Shown here piece by piece: positions 38,876-49,251 of a stretch of 64,000 nucleotides of DNA; the stretch's first letter is position 1; each line of letters begins with the position of its first letter. The translations under genes and the position numbers were made by a program. Source of the DNA: Hydra vulgaris (lineage: Eukaryota; Cnidaria; Hydrozoa; Anthoathecata; Hydridae); contig NC_088921.1 of NCBI RefSeq assembly GCF_038396675.1, positions 12,767,501 to 12,831,500 on the forward strand. The letters run 5' to 3'. Below the pieces are notes generated by a model. That model made no database searches. It was not told the DNA's origin and was given only the letters and a program-made list of their open reading frames with translations.

Positions 38876-39634
38876 ATGAAATTTGAATATCAAACTGAGG
38901 AAAGTAAATTTAGTAACAATAGTATATACACTGAACATTTTTTTTACATTAAAGATAATTATAAAGATGAAGATATTGTAGAAGAATCACAACTTTATTC
39001 ACAAACTCAAAGTCCAGATGAAATTGTTTATGATGTAGAACAAAAAACAATGGAAGGGTTTGAAACGCAAATGAAAAATAGTATTCATTTTGCTGATTTG
39101 TTTCAAAATTTTTTAATTGGTTATAATATTGTTACTTTGTGTTGCAAATCTATTGAAAATGGTTATTGTAAAATAATGAAACGTTGTTACAATTCGCCTG
39201 TTTATTTTATAAAACCTTTAGAAGAACCAACTAATTTACGTTTTATTCAAGATGCCAATGTGCGAGCTGTTTTTAATATTTTAGAAAACGATAGTGGATG
39301 GAAATTGATACGTTTATGCAATTTTAAAATTAAAACTCTATCTAATTTAACAGAAAGGTCAATGATGAAATTACGAGATTTTGAATTGTCAGGTTTTAAA
39401 AGAAAAATGCTCACGACAGATGAACATAATCAAAAAAAGAAAAAACATAATAAATTATATTACGAAAAAAATAAAAAAACTATTTTGGCTAAAAAAAAAG
39501 AAGCAAATAAAATAAAAAAGAGAGAAAAACACGACAAACTTTATTACGAAAAAAACAAAAAAAGAATTTTATATAAAAGTCAACAAAAGAGGAATAAAGA
39601 AATTGATGCAAACGAATGGTTTGGTGAGTGGTAA
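38876..39634 (+). CDS. Unknown protein with Lys-rich tandem repeats at the end
   Basis: 252 residues. The acidic N-terminal third holds 'EESQLYSQTQSPDEI'; the middle is globular with several Cys. Residues about 190-240 carry two copies of 'KLYYEKNKK..IL.K' with long Lys runs, a basic repeat that may bind nucleic acid. The gene starts 18 bases after the helicase stop, across 'tttttttagatataaaaa', so both are probably on one transcript. No family recognised. Confidence 0.6.
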   Translation: MKFEYQTEESKFSNNSIYTEHFFYIKDNYKDEDIVEESQLYSQTQSPDEIVYDVEQKTMEGFETQMKNSIHFADLFQNFLIGYNIVTLCCKSIENGYCKIMKRCYNSPVYFIKPLEEPTNLRFIQDANVRAVFNILENDSGWKLIRLCNFKIKTLSNLTERSMMKLRDFELSGFKRKMLTTDEHNQKKKKHNKLYYEKNKKTILAKKKEANKIKKREKHDKLYYEKNKKRILYKSQQKRNKEIDANEWFGEW

Positions 39635-39828
39635 AGACCTCATTCTTTAACACAATGGTAAAAATCGCAAAAAGCGCAAACTTTTACAAAACTCTCTTAT
39701 GAACAAAAAAGAAAAATGTTTTTAGATTAGAGTATTTTATTTGAACCAGGTTTATGTTTTTATTCTGCTTTTTTAATCTCTTTGTTAATTCGTCAATGGA
39801 ATGTGAGCACAATTAAAGAATGGAATAA
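39635..39828 (+). other. Degenerate stretch between two genes
   Basis: About 190 bases with short open bits in all frames and one 'tttttagattag' at 39719. It probably holds the damaged 5' end of the polymerase gene, because the frame after 39829 is already protein-like. Confidence 0.4.
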
Positions 39829-42800
39829 AAAGTTTTAGAAAAAAATACAACTGACTTATATTCAGAAGAAAATATTTTTCAACTCCTTTTTGAAGATCAA
39901 AATGAACAAAATATTTTGGCTTGGAAAAATGTTTTACAAAATTTAAAAGAAAAATCTAAAAATATGTCATTTCAAACTTTGATTGATTTGTGCCACTGTT
40001 TTGCTTATGAAAATACTTTTGATCGTATTAACATTAAAATTTTCGCTGTTAACAAAAGTAATACCAAAATTCGTTTATTGCATTCGAAATTAAAATCACA
40101 ATATAAAAGTACTCTTACAGAATTATTAAAAGTGGTCTACGAAAGCGCAAACATTACCAAAGACGATCAAGATTCTCAAAGAGTTTTTATTAATGACGAG
40201 GAAAAAAATATAGCTAATCAACGGAAAAAAACAAAAAACACAATAAAAATTTGTATTTTTCAAAAAAACAATTCTTTTCATGCTATAAGTATGTTGAATG
40301 AAAAATTTTCTACTGTACATTTTTCTTCCAACAAGTCACGTGTTATTTTTCAATGTTCAGAATGTGGAAAAAAATTTACTACAGAGACACACGAATGTGA
40401 AGGTTTTTATAAACCTGACAAATTTACATACAACGATTGCATTAGTCACTATCGTCCACAAAATTCATTCATGTGTACAAGTAGAAACTTGTTTCCTTTT
40501 TTAATGACGTTTGATTGTGAAACAAATATTACAAAGTCTGAAGAAAATCCCACTTCAAAAGTTAAACCTTTATCAGAGTTGAGTTACCATTGTCATTCCA
40601 TCGTCATTCAATGCATTCATGAAACATTAGTAAGAGAATGTTTTGGTTTAGATGAACAAGGACACGTGATTAGTCAATGGATTTTTTATTATGAAAATAC
40701 TATTGAAAGTTTAGAAAGAAATCCTTTAATGTGTTTACCTGCCTATTTTCAACCAGGAGTTTCTTTACTTCACAAAACACACAGACGTATATTATGGGAA
40801 AAATTAAATTTGACTCAAGAAAATAATGAAAATTTAAAAATGGAATTACGAGTTTATGATTTAATAGCTTTAGCAGACACTTTGGTTCGATGTGCTTACG
40901 AAATATGTTTACCGCGTTTTCAAAATTTAAAAATATCATCTGAAGAAAGAAATTTAATATGGCAAGAAGAAAATCCTTTATGTTCTATTTGTAGATATCC
41001 TGTAGATAAAATACATCAATCTGATATTTATAAAAATAAATTTTTTCACATGACTCCTCAAGAAATAGAAAGATTAAATCATAACGAATTTCGTATTTAC
41101 AACGACAAACGAATTCAAGTTGTTAATATCATGTTTCAAAGACTAGGTCGTTTAGAATTGTTCATGTTACCTTTAAATGTTCAAAATTATTTGATCAACA
41201 ACGATGCAGAAAAAATAAAACAAGATTTATTTCAAGTATCGAGTTTGTTTTATATTTGTTGTAGATGGTGGGAAAAATTTCAATATCTACCTGCTACTAA
41301 CGGTTTGTTAAGTGATTATGTGAGAATAACCACTGAAGTACTTGTAGATTATATGAAGCAACTGGCTTCCCTTGTTATGACAGATCATCAGCTAGAAAAC
41401 TATTTTGATCAAGAGTATATGGAGTTGTTAGATGATCCCTACTTTTTAATCAAAATCTTTCGCAAATGTATCAACGAAGTAGGTGGTCAAAATACAGATA
41501 ATCTCTATTTTTTGTTTCTTATAAGAAAGTTAAAGCAACCCGTCTACGAATTATGGTATCATAGCATGTTGGTTTCTTTTAATAAACAATTTGAAAAAAA
41601 ATTTAGTTTATCTGATTTTATTCAAGATGAAAAAAATAGAGAAAAAGTTTTGAATAAATGCTTTTTTCTCAACGCTTTTGAAGATTATCTTGTTGTTGAT
41701 CACGATCATTTTTCAGGACAAGTTTACGGATTGGCTCACAATTATTGCAACAAAAATTTTGGCAGATATAATCAACATTTATCTTGTCCTATTTTTGCCC
41801 ACAATGCTTCTTTTGATAACCGTATTATGATTGTAGAAGGTTTAAAAAAAAAATTGGATATTCCTTTATACGGTCATTTGGCTGAATCTGAAACAACACC
41901 TTTTAACGCTTTTATCAAATATAGCAACATGGAGGATGTTTTTGTTAAATCGAAAAATGTGAGCAAAGTTAATATTATTTGCATTGGTAAACATATTAAA
42001 ATTGTGGACAGCTTGAAAATTTTAAATTGTTCCTTAGAACAAGCCAGTAGTATGTTATCACAAAAAGCCCAAAATCAAATTATCAACACTATGTTGCATT
42101 ATTTACGTCCTTTTCATCCTGAAATTAATCATTTAACTGAGAATATAGAGTTTAAAAAATGTTTTATTAAAAAAACATTATTTCCTTATTCACAAATAAC
42201 TGATGAACTATTAAACATTGAATATAAAACAATACCACCTATTGAATTATTTGCTCAAAACGATTTGATGAAATCTAAAAATTTAGAAGAAGAAATTAAA
42301 AAAATTAAAGAAGCTTATGAAAGTGTTCAAAAATTATGGAAATTTTTAAATTTAAAAAATTTAAAATCCTTATTACATATATATACTATACTTGACACAG
42401 TAGTATTGGGTTATGGTATGATTGACTTTGATGAAAGAACATTTGAATTTACAAAATTTCATATTCTTAATCACGTTAGCAGTTTTAGTTATACAAGCAA
42501 ATTAAATTCTACAATTAGTTTAATTCCTGCTCAATTTCCGCCAACCAACGAACATCAAAAAATGATTGAAAAGAGTATTCGGGGTGGCATGTCAACTAAC
42601 GGCACACAAAAATTCGCCATTGATACTGATCATTTCGAACCTAAAATAAAAGAATTCAAATTAAATAGTGTATTAAGAGGTTGCTTAATTTTTATGGATG
42701 AAAATGGACAATACGGAGGAGCTCAATTAAAACCCTTACCTTTTCACATGAAATATTCTTTTGATTTGGAATGTGTTACTTTAGAGGATGTGATTCAAAA

Positions 42801-44591
42801 ATACCATCGTGTTAATTTAAACGGATTTTCAACAAGTGCTTTAGTCCATTGTCAAATTGCTATGAAACCAGAGTATCAAGATCAAGTAGGAGGTTTTTCA
42901 CCCATGGTAGAAAAGGAAATTATATCTTTACAAGATTATTCTCCAACTGAAATTGTATCTAAACGCTATCTCAAAAATAATGGAAAATATACTATAGAAA
43001 AAGACAAAACTATTAAATTAGTCATGAAATTAAGTTCACATGAAACGTGTGAATTTTTAGACACTTTAATATGGTTGACTACGTGTTGTGGATGTGTTGT
43101 TGAAAAAATTTACAAAGTACTACCTTTATGGCGTTATCCTTTAGCACAAGAAATGGTAAAAAGAAATATGGAAAAAAGAAAAGAAGCCATTAAAAAAGGT
43201 GACAAAGTAGTTGACGCTTCGTGTAAATTACAGATTAACGGACATTACGGCACATTAAGTCAGCAAATTGCGCAAAAATTAAATACTACTTTTATCAATC
43301 ACGAAGAAAAAGCATTTCAAAATATCATTGAAAATTTTCAAAACATTCGTCACGTTTTAATTAGAGAAGGTCAAACGAATGAAAATATTAAGCTGTTATT
43401 TCCTTTTCATTTTCAAAATTTATTATATAACGAATCAGTGTTTATTGGCGTTGAACCTGAAAGATATAAATTGGACGTTTTTGAAAAAAAGTTTGTTTAG
43501 ATTATTACGACACTGCTGATTTTAATTACGACGATTATTTTAAAGAAATGCTTCTCAATTTGATTACTGATGTCAAAACAAAAAGTATTTTATTTCATGA
43601 TGAGAACAATCATTACGAAATGAAAGATGTTTTTGAACTTTTAAAAATAAAAGATCATAAAAATGCTCTCATTTTAACAACCAGCGAAAAATGCAAACTC
43701 GTTAATAAATCTTTACGTATTGTAGCTTCACAAATTTTATCGTATGCTAAACTTAACGTTGGACGTTTTAGTTGGGAATTCGGGCAAGTATTAAGAAATC
43801 ATGGAGCTGAAAAACATTTAGTAGTAACGGATACTGATTCTGGTTGTTTTTTCATTACTCAAAAGAAAAAGAAAAACAATATGCTTACTTCAACGTTTCG
43901 CGAAAAAGTAGATGAATGGATTTATTTTTCAAAATTTGGTGATCGTTGGATGGATTATTCCAATTATAAAAAAACTCATCCTTTTTATTCCACTCTTTAT
44001 GATAAAGAAACTGATCATTTTCAAAACGAAATACCCCCTCCCTATTATATTGCTTAAGCTTTTGCTATGGGACCTAAATGTTATAGCGTTCACAGCTTCA
44101 ATGGAGATGAAGAAAAAAACTATTACAAAAATAGAGCTAAAGGTCTACCTAATTCTAAACTCTTATTTTCAAATTATGTTAACGGTTTTGATACCTTTGC
44201 CGCAAAAAGATTAAGTAAACAACTTCCTTTTGCAGTGGTAAAAGAAAATCAACTTATTGAACAAAATAGAATGAGTATCAATTACAAACAAGTTAAAATA
44301 CAAACACACGTTATTGATTTTTTAAAAAGATTTACACAAAAAAATTATGTTTTTGATGACGGAGTCATGACTGAAATTCGAGATCATTATCTTTTAAAAC
44401 CAATACGAGAAGCCAATTTAAAAGTGTTACCCGATATAGAAAAATTTTGTAGTGATGAACACATTCAAAATTTACTTGAAATTGAAAACAATATTATAAA
44501 ACAATCAGAACGTTATCAAACAATGGCTATGTTTAATCGAAAAGTTTTGATCCCTTTGTTATACGATCTTAAAAAAAATACAAATTTGTAA
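39829..44591 (+). pseudogene. Family B DNA polymerase (Polinton type), interrupted
   Basis: Very long gene, over 1,500 codons. In order: 'LMTFDCETNI' (Exo I) near 40503; 'CSICRYPV' and 'VVDHDHFSG...AHNYCN' near 40982 and 41690, a split HNH/treble-clef-like insertion. Then 'FAHNASFDNR' (Exo II) near 41797 and 'YTILDTVVLG' (Exo III) near 42383. Polymerase A 'FMDENGQYGGA' lies near 42691, B 'KLQINGHYGT' near 43226 and C 'VVTDTDSGC' near 43825. It replicates the element, in this family by protein priming. Breaks: a phase change at an A-run near 43485-43491 (the first frame stops at 43498-43500) and an in-frame TAA at 44055-44057, inside a normally conserved block. The 5' end is also unclear. Confidence 0.9.
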
Positions 44592-44612
44592 ATTTTTTTA
44601 TATAAAAATAAA

Positions 44613-44944
44613 ATGGAGTTTAATTTTTTTGATCAAAAACTGACAACACAACAACTTAAATGGGACTTAATTTTTTTAATCAAAAGTTAACAACTCATCA
44701 ACTTGAAAATAAATTAAAAGAAATGGGTTTAAAAGATTTTTATTTAGAAGAAAATACACAAAACCTACTCGAATATATGCAACATACAGGAGAATTACGT
44801 AGTTCACGTATTATTTTAAATACTTCTCTTAGTACCCAATTAATACCCGAAGAAATTTTAAAAGGTTCTACTGAACGTTTTCTTGAATATTTAAATAAAG
44901 TGTTAAAAAGAGAATTTACTTGTTATTTAGAAAAAGAAAAATGA
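44613..44944 (+). CDS. Small protein with partial duplication of its 5' end
   Basis: The clear frame starts at ATG 44660 (94 residues; 'FNQKLTTHQLENKLKEMGLKDFYLEE'). The 47 bases before it, from ATG 44613, are a diverged copy of its first 48 bases in another phase, leading to an early stop. So the 5' end was tandemly duplicated. 'GLKDFYL' recalls 'GFHDFYLKG' at the start of the packaging ATPase, which may point to a shared binding peptide. The stop overlaps the next start as ATGA. Confidence 0.6.
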
Positions 44945-45192
44945 TTGATAATATATTATTAACAGAAGTTTCAAAACGACTGAGTCGAGATTGGAAAACA
45001 TGTGGAAGATATTTAAAAGTAAACGAATGCGAACTGGATTTTATTGATGCAGATTACAGATATATTGAAGAAAAAGCTTTTCAAATGTTAAAAATATGGA
45101 GTCATAATGGAACCAAAGAACAATTACTTTATGCAATGAACAAGATACCAAGAATGGACATTAAAAAAATTATTTTAGACGGTTTTTTGTAA
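44941..45192 (+). CDS. Death-domain protein
   Basis: 83 residues, essentially one Death domain: 'LLTEVSKRLSRDWKTCGRYLKV' (helices 1-2 with the conserved Trp), 'ELDFIDADYRY' (helix 3 and turn), 'EEKAFQMLKIWSHNG' (helix 4 with Leu and Trp) and 'TKEQLLYAMNKI' (helices 5-6). It is the best match of the three in the element. Cellular Death domains join receptors, adaptors and caspase-type effectors; a single-domain protein could block these by binding. Here it sits in the core gene run between polymerase and ATPase, overlapping its upstream neighbour by ATGA. Confidence 0.78.
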   Translation: MIDNILLTEVSKRLSRDWKTCGRYLKVNECELDFIDADYRYIEEKAFQMLKIWSHNGTKEQLLYAMNKIPRMDIKKIILDGFL

Positions 45193-45257
45193 TTTTTTTT
45201 TGTAAAAAAATAATTTAAATGTAAAATTATTTTTGTTGTTTTTTATTTCCTCAAAAA

Positions 45258-46508
45258 ATGGAAGATAAAGAAGCAAAACCTATTGAACAAATAGTAGAAT
45301 CTGTAGAAAAACCTATAGAAAAACCTATAGAAAAAAAAGATGATAGATCTATAACTGAAATATTAAACGAAAAAGGTTTTCATGATTTTTATTTAAAAGG
45401 AACATCAAAAGAAACCAAACTTAAAGATGAAGAAGATAGTTCGCGAGTTCAATTTATTATTTTTAAACCTACTCAAGACGTTTATCCTGAAAATACAATT
45501 ATTACAGGACCTACAAACAGTGGAAAATCAACTATGGCGAGAGAATTATCGCATTGTGGAAAATTTCCTGATGCAGAAATGTTGTTTGTGATACAAATGA
45601 GAGAACCTAGTGAATCTCAACACAAAACATGGCAAAATATTATTGATTCTTCAAAAAATAATTTGGAAGCATATGATATTATAATAGTAAACAGTCCTGA
45701 AAATTTAGATTCAGTAATACAGAGAGCAATTAGTTTTTCAAAAGATAAATACGGTATTCAAAATAGTGATCATCGTTATTTAAAAACAATTCTTTTATTT
45801 GATGATATTAGTGCTTTTTGTTTAAAAATCCAACAATATACTAGCGCTTGTTCTAGCGGTTCTCATCACGGAGTAGGCACCATTACCGTCTTTCATTCGA
45901 TTCCTACTAAAGCTACTAAATGCTGGAATAATTTAGTTTCTCACTACAAATGTATTATTTCTTTTGATAACAACAGCGAGATTGAAAAAATATTTAAAAG
46001 TGATTTTCCTTCTACTGGCAAAACGCATCATCACGTTATAAGTGATTTGTTGAATAAAGAATCTTCGAATCAACACGGACATTTAGCTTTATTTAAAAAA
46101 AATAGCTCGGTTGCACGCTTGAGAACACAGATTACGAGTAAAGAACAAAGAGTATTTATTCCGGTAGATGCTCAAGGTAAATTAGACTTTGATTATAAAG
46201 ACATGAGTGTAAACAAAAAAATTGTTACTTTTAATTCTTTTCCCTATGTTAAAGCTCCAAATTTAAAAAATCACTATTATCTCAAATCACATCATAATAA
46301 TTATAATCAAGAGAAGGAGAATAAACCCAACGAAGAAGATAAAAATGTTATAAATAAAGAAAAAGAAAATCCGATAAAAAAAAGAAAATGGAGCGAAAGT
46401 GAAAGAGCTACTCAATTACTCGAAGAAATTAAAAGACAAAAACGTTATGGATTGTGCGAATCTTCAGACGAATCTTCAGACAGTAGAGCCAATTTTGATT
46501 CTGAATGA
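45258..46508 (+). CDS. A32/FtsK-like genome-packaging ATPase
   Basis: 416 residues, intact. Walker A 'IITGPTNSGKSTMAREL' (about residue 78), Walker B 'TILLFDDISAF' (about residue 175), and 'HHGVGTITVFHS' after it, which fits the sensor segment of A32-type packaging ATPases of Polintons and large DNA viruses. Before the ATPase core is a charged head with 'EKPIEKPIEK' repeats; after it a basic, Ser/Glu-rich tail ('PIKKRKWSESERA'). The enzyme would drive DNA into capsids in the nucleus. The start has no acceptor-like motif. The 3' end overlaps the next gene by 62 bases. Confidence 0.85.
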   Translation: MEDKEAKPIEQIVESVEKPIEKPIEKKDDRSITEILNEKGFHDFYLKGTSKETKLKDEEDSSRVQFIIFKPTQDVYPENTIITGPTNSGKSTMARELSHCGKFPDAEMLFVIQMREPSESQHKTWQNIIDSSKNNLEAYDIIIVNSPENLDSVIQRAISFSKDKYGIQNSDHRYLKTILLFDDISAFCLKIQQYTSACSSGSHHGVGTITVFHSIPTKATKCWNNLVSHYKCIISFDNNSEIEKIFKSDFPSTGKTHHHVISDLLNKESSNQHGHLALFKKNSSVARLRTQITSKEQRVFIPVDAQGKLDFDYKDMSVNKKIVTFNSFPYVKAPNLKNHYYLKSHHNNYNQEKENKPNEEDKNVINKEKENPIKKRKWSESERATQLLEEIKRQKRYGLCESSDESSDSRANFDSE

Positions 46509-47127
46509 TTGGGAAAGTGAAGAATTTTTAAAAATTTTACAAAGCGATTACGATTTATGTAATAATGTCAACAAAACGAGTAAACGTCAAGCCATGAGAC
46601 AAAAGTTGGCTGTTCGAGGACAAATTTTTATACCCAAAATGAACAGAAGAAAAGACATCGACGAAAACGAAATTAAAATATGGATGAAAGAAATTTTGAC
46701 GCGTTTTAATGCTGTAAAAATGTTAAAATGCGAACTTTTATCTGATCACGAAAGACAGCAAATAAAAAACGCTTTTCAAGAATACGTTTGTATAGAAATT
46801 AAACTCTTTGTCAAAGAATATTTATATCCTTATCCAAAATTTAACGAAAACGGAAAAGTCATCATGAAAAAAGAAAAAATGAAAGATAAAAATCAAGCAA
46901 TATCAGACTTTGTTTATAACAATTATGACGTTTTAAAAGAATATTTCAACTCTACTCGTTTTAAACTTTATCACGAAATTATAAATTATTATGCTAATAA
47001 ATTAATTTCATTCGATACTATACAACCTACAAAAACTGTAATCGATTTATTAAGACAACAATTTGACATTGATTATTGTCAAAAAGAACTTTATTTTCAA
47101 AATAATTTGTATTTTTATGAAACATGA
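46447..47127 (+). CDS. Unknown helical protein in the structural gene run
   Basis: 226 residues from ATG 46447, inside the ATPase 3' end in another frame. It is charged and helical ('RQQIKNAFQEYVCIEIKLFVKEYLYPYPKF'). No known motif. The stop overlaps the next start as ATGA (47124-47127). This tight packing suggests co-translation or a shared transcript for the three genes from 45258 to 49220. Confidence 0.65.
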   Translation: MDCANLQTNLQTVEPILILNDWESEEFLKILQSDYDLCNNVNKTSKRQAMRQKLAVRGQIFIPKMNRRKDIDENEIKIWMKEILTRFNAVKMLKCELLSDHERQQIKNAFQEYVCIEIKLFVKEYLYPYPKFNENGKVIMKKEKMKDKNQAISDFVYNNYDVLKEYFNSTRFKLYHEIINYYANKLISFDTIQPTKTVIDLLRQQFDIDYCQKELYFQNNLYFYET

Positions 47128-49220
47128 ATAGATATAAACCTTATAACGATTCTTCTTTATTGACTTTACAAAAAATTTTAGCCAAAAATGCGTATAACAT
47201 GGATGTTTTTAATAAAAAATTATTGCAAATGAACGAACGAGAAAATACAGAAGTAAACTTAGAATCTGAACCAACAAATGAAACAGATTTGTCTCAACTT
47301 ATTGAAAGATATGATTTACATAATTCTCTTAATTATGCAGATCCTATCAATCTTGAAAATCAAATTGCTGGTGAAGTTAGTTTTCAACAAAATTTAAATA
47401 GTTTACTACCTCTAGATACTATGCTTAACAGTGATTTGGCTACAAGTTTAATCAGCGATCAAGAAAAATGGAAAACTTATCTCAATGTAGGAGGAGATGC
47501 TTATGCTTTTAAAACTATTTTAAATTTAAATAAACAAAGCGAATTCAACGAACAAATTGATCAAAGAAATATAAGCGAATCTTTAAGAACAATGAGAAAT
47601 TTAAAAAAATTTCCAATTCAAGACGACACTCTAACTAATACTACACCTCCCACCTCTATTCAATCTACATTAAACACTCTACCACGATCTACTACTTTAA
47701 ACACTATTCCATCAACTCATAAAAAAATTTATTCTTTGACACCTCTTAGTAAATTTTTAATTTTTCACGAAACACCCAATTCAAATGAAATTTTACAAGA
47801 ACTTTATAAAAATGAATCTGTAAAAAAAATTTCCGACTTGCCTCGAAAACTCGTTGATATGTGTAAAAATCAAGTCAATTATCGATTTGGATCTCATCAA
47901 ATATCTTTACGCGTTTATAAACCGAGAAACGAAAGTGCGACTTTAAACAATTTAAAAATTTATATTTTATATCTAGCTAATGTTGTAAATGTAGAAGAAT
48001 CCATAGCGAGTATTATTAATAATGTTACAAACAATGCTTTTGAAAAAATAAACGATCCAAAACAATATTCCTTTTACGCAAACGAATTTTTAACTTTACT
48101 TACCTCTTCTCATTCTGTAAGCAACATGAGAATAGTAGCCGATTATTATCAAATACGACAACTTACTTTTGCTAAATTGTGGAGTTTTATTAAAAAATAC
48201 AATATACCCTTCCGAAATGAAACTAAATTAACATCCGAAGGCGTTTATGCTAGTGCTTTATCTCGTGATTCTTACACTGTTGTGACTTCTGGTTTTATAG
48301 AGAGCGAAACTATTAGCGATAAAAGTTTTGCTGGAACAAGAGCTTTCGAAATATTAACACAAACAAAAAATATTATTAATCAAAGATGTACACAATATGC
48401 TGAAATGTTTCGAGGTGATAAATATGAGATTTTGAGAGAATATATTCAAAACAAAAGCTATTTACTATCTAATAAAGAAATTTATGATCGAATGATAAAT
48501 AATTATGATGAAAACGCGGTAGCCAATAGAACTATCGGTGAAAATATGCTCTATTTAACATTTAAAACTTTTTTCAATCATGTACCTTCGTTACCTTTTA
48601 GAGATGTTGCAGATGTAGTCATATTAAAAGAAGATGTACAGCAAACTTGTGCTAAAGGAGGAATGTTGGGTTTATTGGAACGTATTAAATCCAATTCAAA
48701 TCAATTTTATAACACAGAAAATATAATCAAAGAAATAAGTTTACTCGAAATGTTGATGATAATGGGTTCATTGTATACTTCTCAACTTGCTCGTTTAAAT
48801 TCACTTTTAATATCTTATCAAAAATGTTTTGAAATGGATCCTAATAATATTAAAAATTTTGCCGAATCTTTAAAATTAGTTACCAATTTTATAAAAAGAA
48901 ATTTATACACTCATCCGTTAACAAGCGCTTCATTATTACATATTCCTACACCCAAAAAAGGACCACGAACGCGATCAACTGATCCCTATTTACCACCGAT
49001 AGAAACTAAAAAAGAAGAACCTATTTCATCAACTAAAGTTGAACCTACAGAAACACCTGAAACTTCTAGTGAATTATTAGGTGCTACTGCTTTATCTGAA
49101 CCACCAGGACCTAGTGCTTCAACCGACGACAGTGAACCTACCATAACTACAAAAGAACGAGTAACATTAAAAAGAAAACCAATAGAAACGAGATCAATGA
49201 GAAAAAGAGCAGAACAATAA
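47124..49220 (+). CDS. 698-residue structural-region protein, unknown
   Basis: Intact. The N-terminal 200 residues are acidic with Thr/Pro-rich linkers ('TPPTSIQSTLNTLPRSTT'). The middle (about 210-600) is helical with aromatic and Asn-rich text. The last 80 residues are Pro/Thr/Ser-rich and disordered, ending in a basic segment 'RVTLKRKPIETRSMRKRAEQ'. It lies between the packaging ATPase and integrase. A minor-capsid, scaffold or precursor role is possible by position; no homology is recognised. Confidence 0.65.
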   Translation: MNRYKPYNDSSLLTLQKILAKNAYNMDVFNKKLLQMNERENTEVNLESEPTNETDLSQLIERYDLHNSLNYADPINLENQIAGEVSFQQNLNSLLPLDTMLNSDLATSLISDQEKWKTYLNVGGDAYAFKTILNLNKQSEFNEQIDQRNISESLRTMRNLKKFPIQDDTLTNTTPPTSIQSTLNTLPRSTTLNTIPSTHKKIYSLTPLSKFLIFHETPNSNEILQELYKNESVKKISDLPRKLVDMCKNQVNYRFGSHQISLRVYKPRNESATLNNLKIYILYLANVVNVEESIASIINNVTNNAFEKINDPKQYSFYANEFLTLLTSSHSVSNMRIVADYYQIRQLTFAKLWSFIKKYNIPFRNETKLTSEGVYASALSRDSYTVVTSGFIESETISDKSFAGTRAFEILTQTKNIINQRCTQYAEMFRGDKYEILREYIQNKSYLLSNKEIYDRMINNYDENAVANRTIGENMLYLTFKTFFNHVPSLPFRDVADVVILKEDVQQTCAKGGMLGLLERIKSNSNQFYNTENIIKEISLLEMLMIMGSLYTSQLARLNSLLISYQKCFEMDPNNIKNFAESLKLVTNFIKRNLYTHPLTSASLLHIPTPKKGPRTRSTDPYLPPIETKKEEPISSTKVEPTETPETSSELLGATALSEPPGPSASTDDSEPTITTKERVTLKRKPIETRSMRKRAEQ

Positions 49221-49251
49221 AAGCCAATCTAACCAAAAAAAATTTTAAAAA

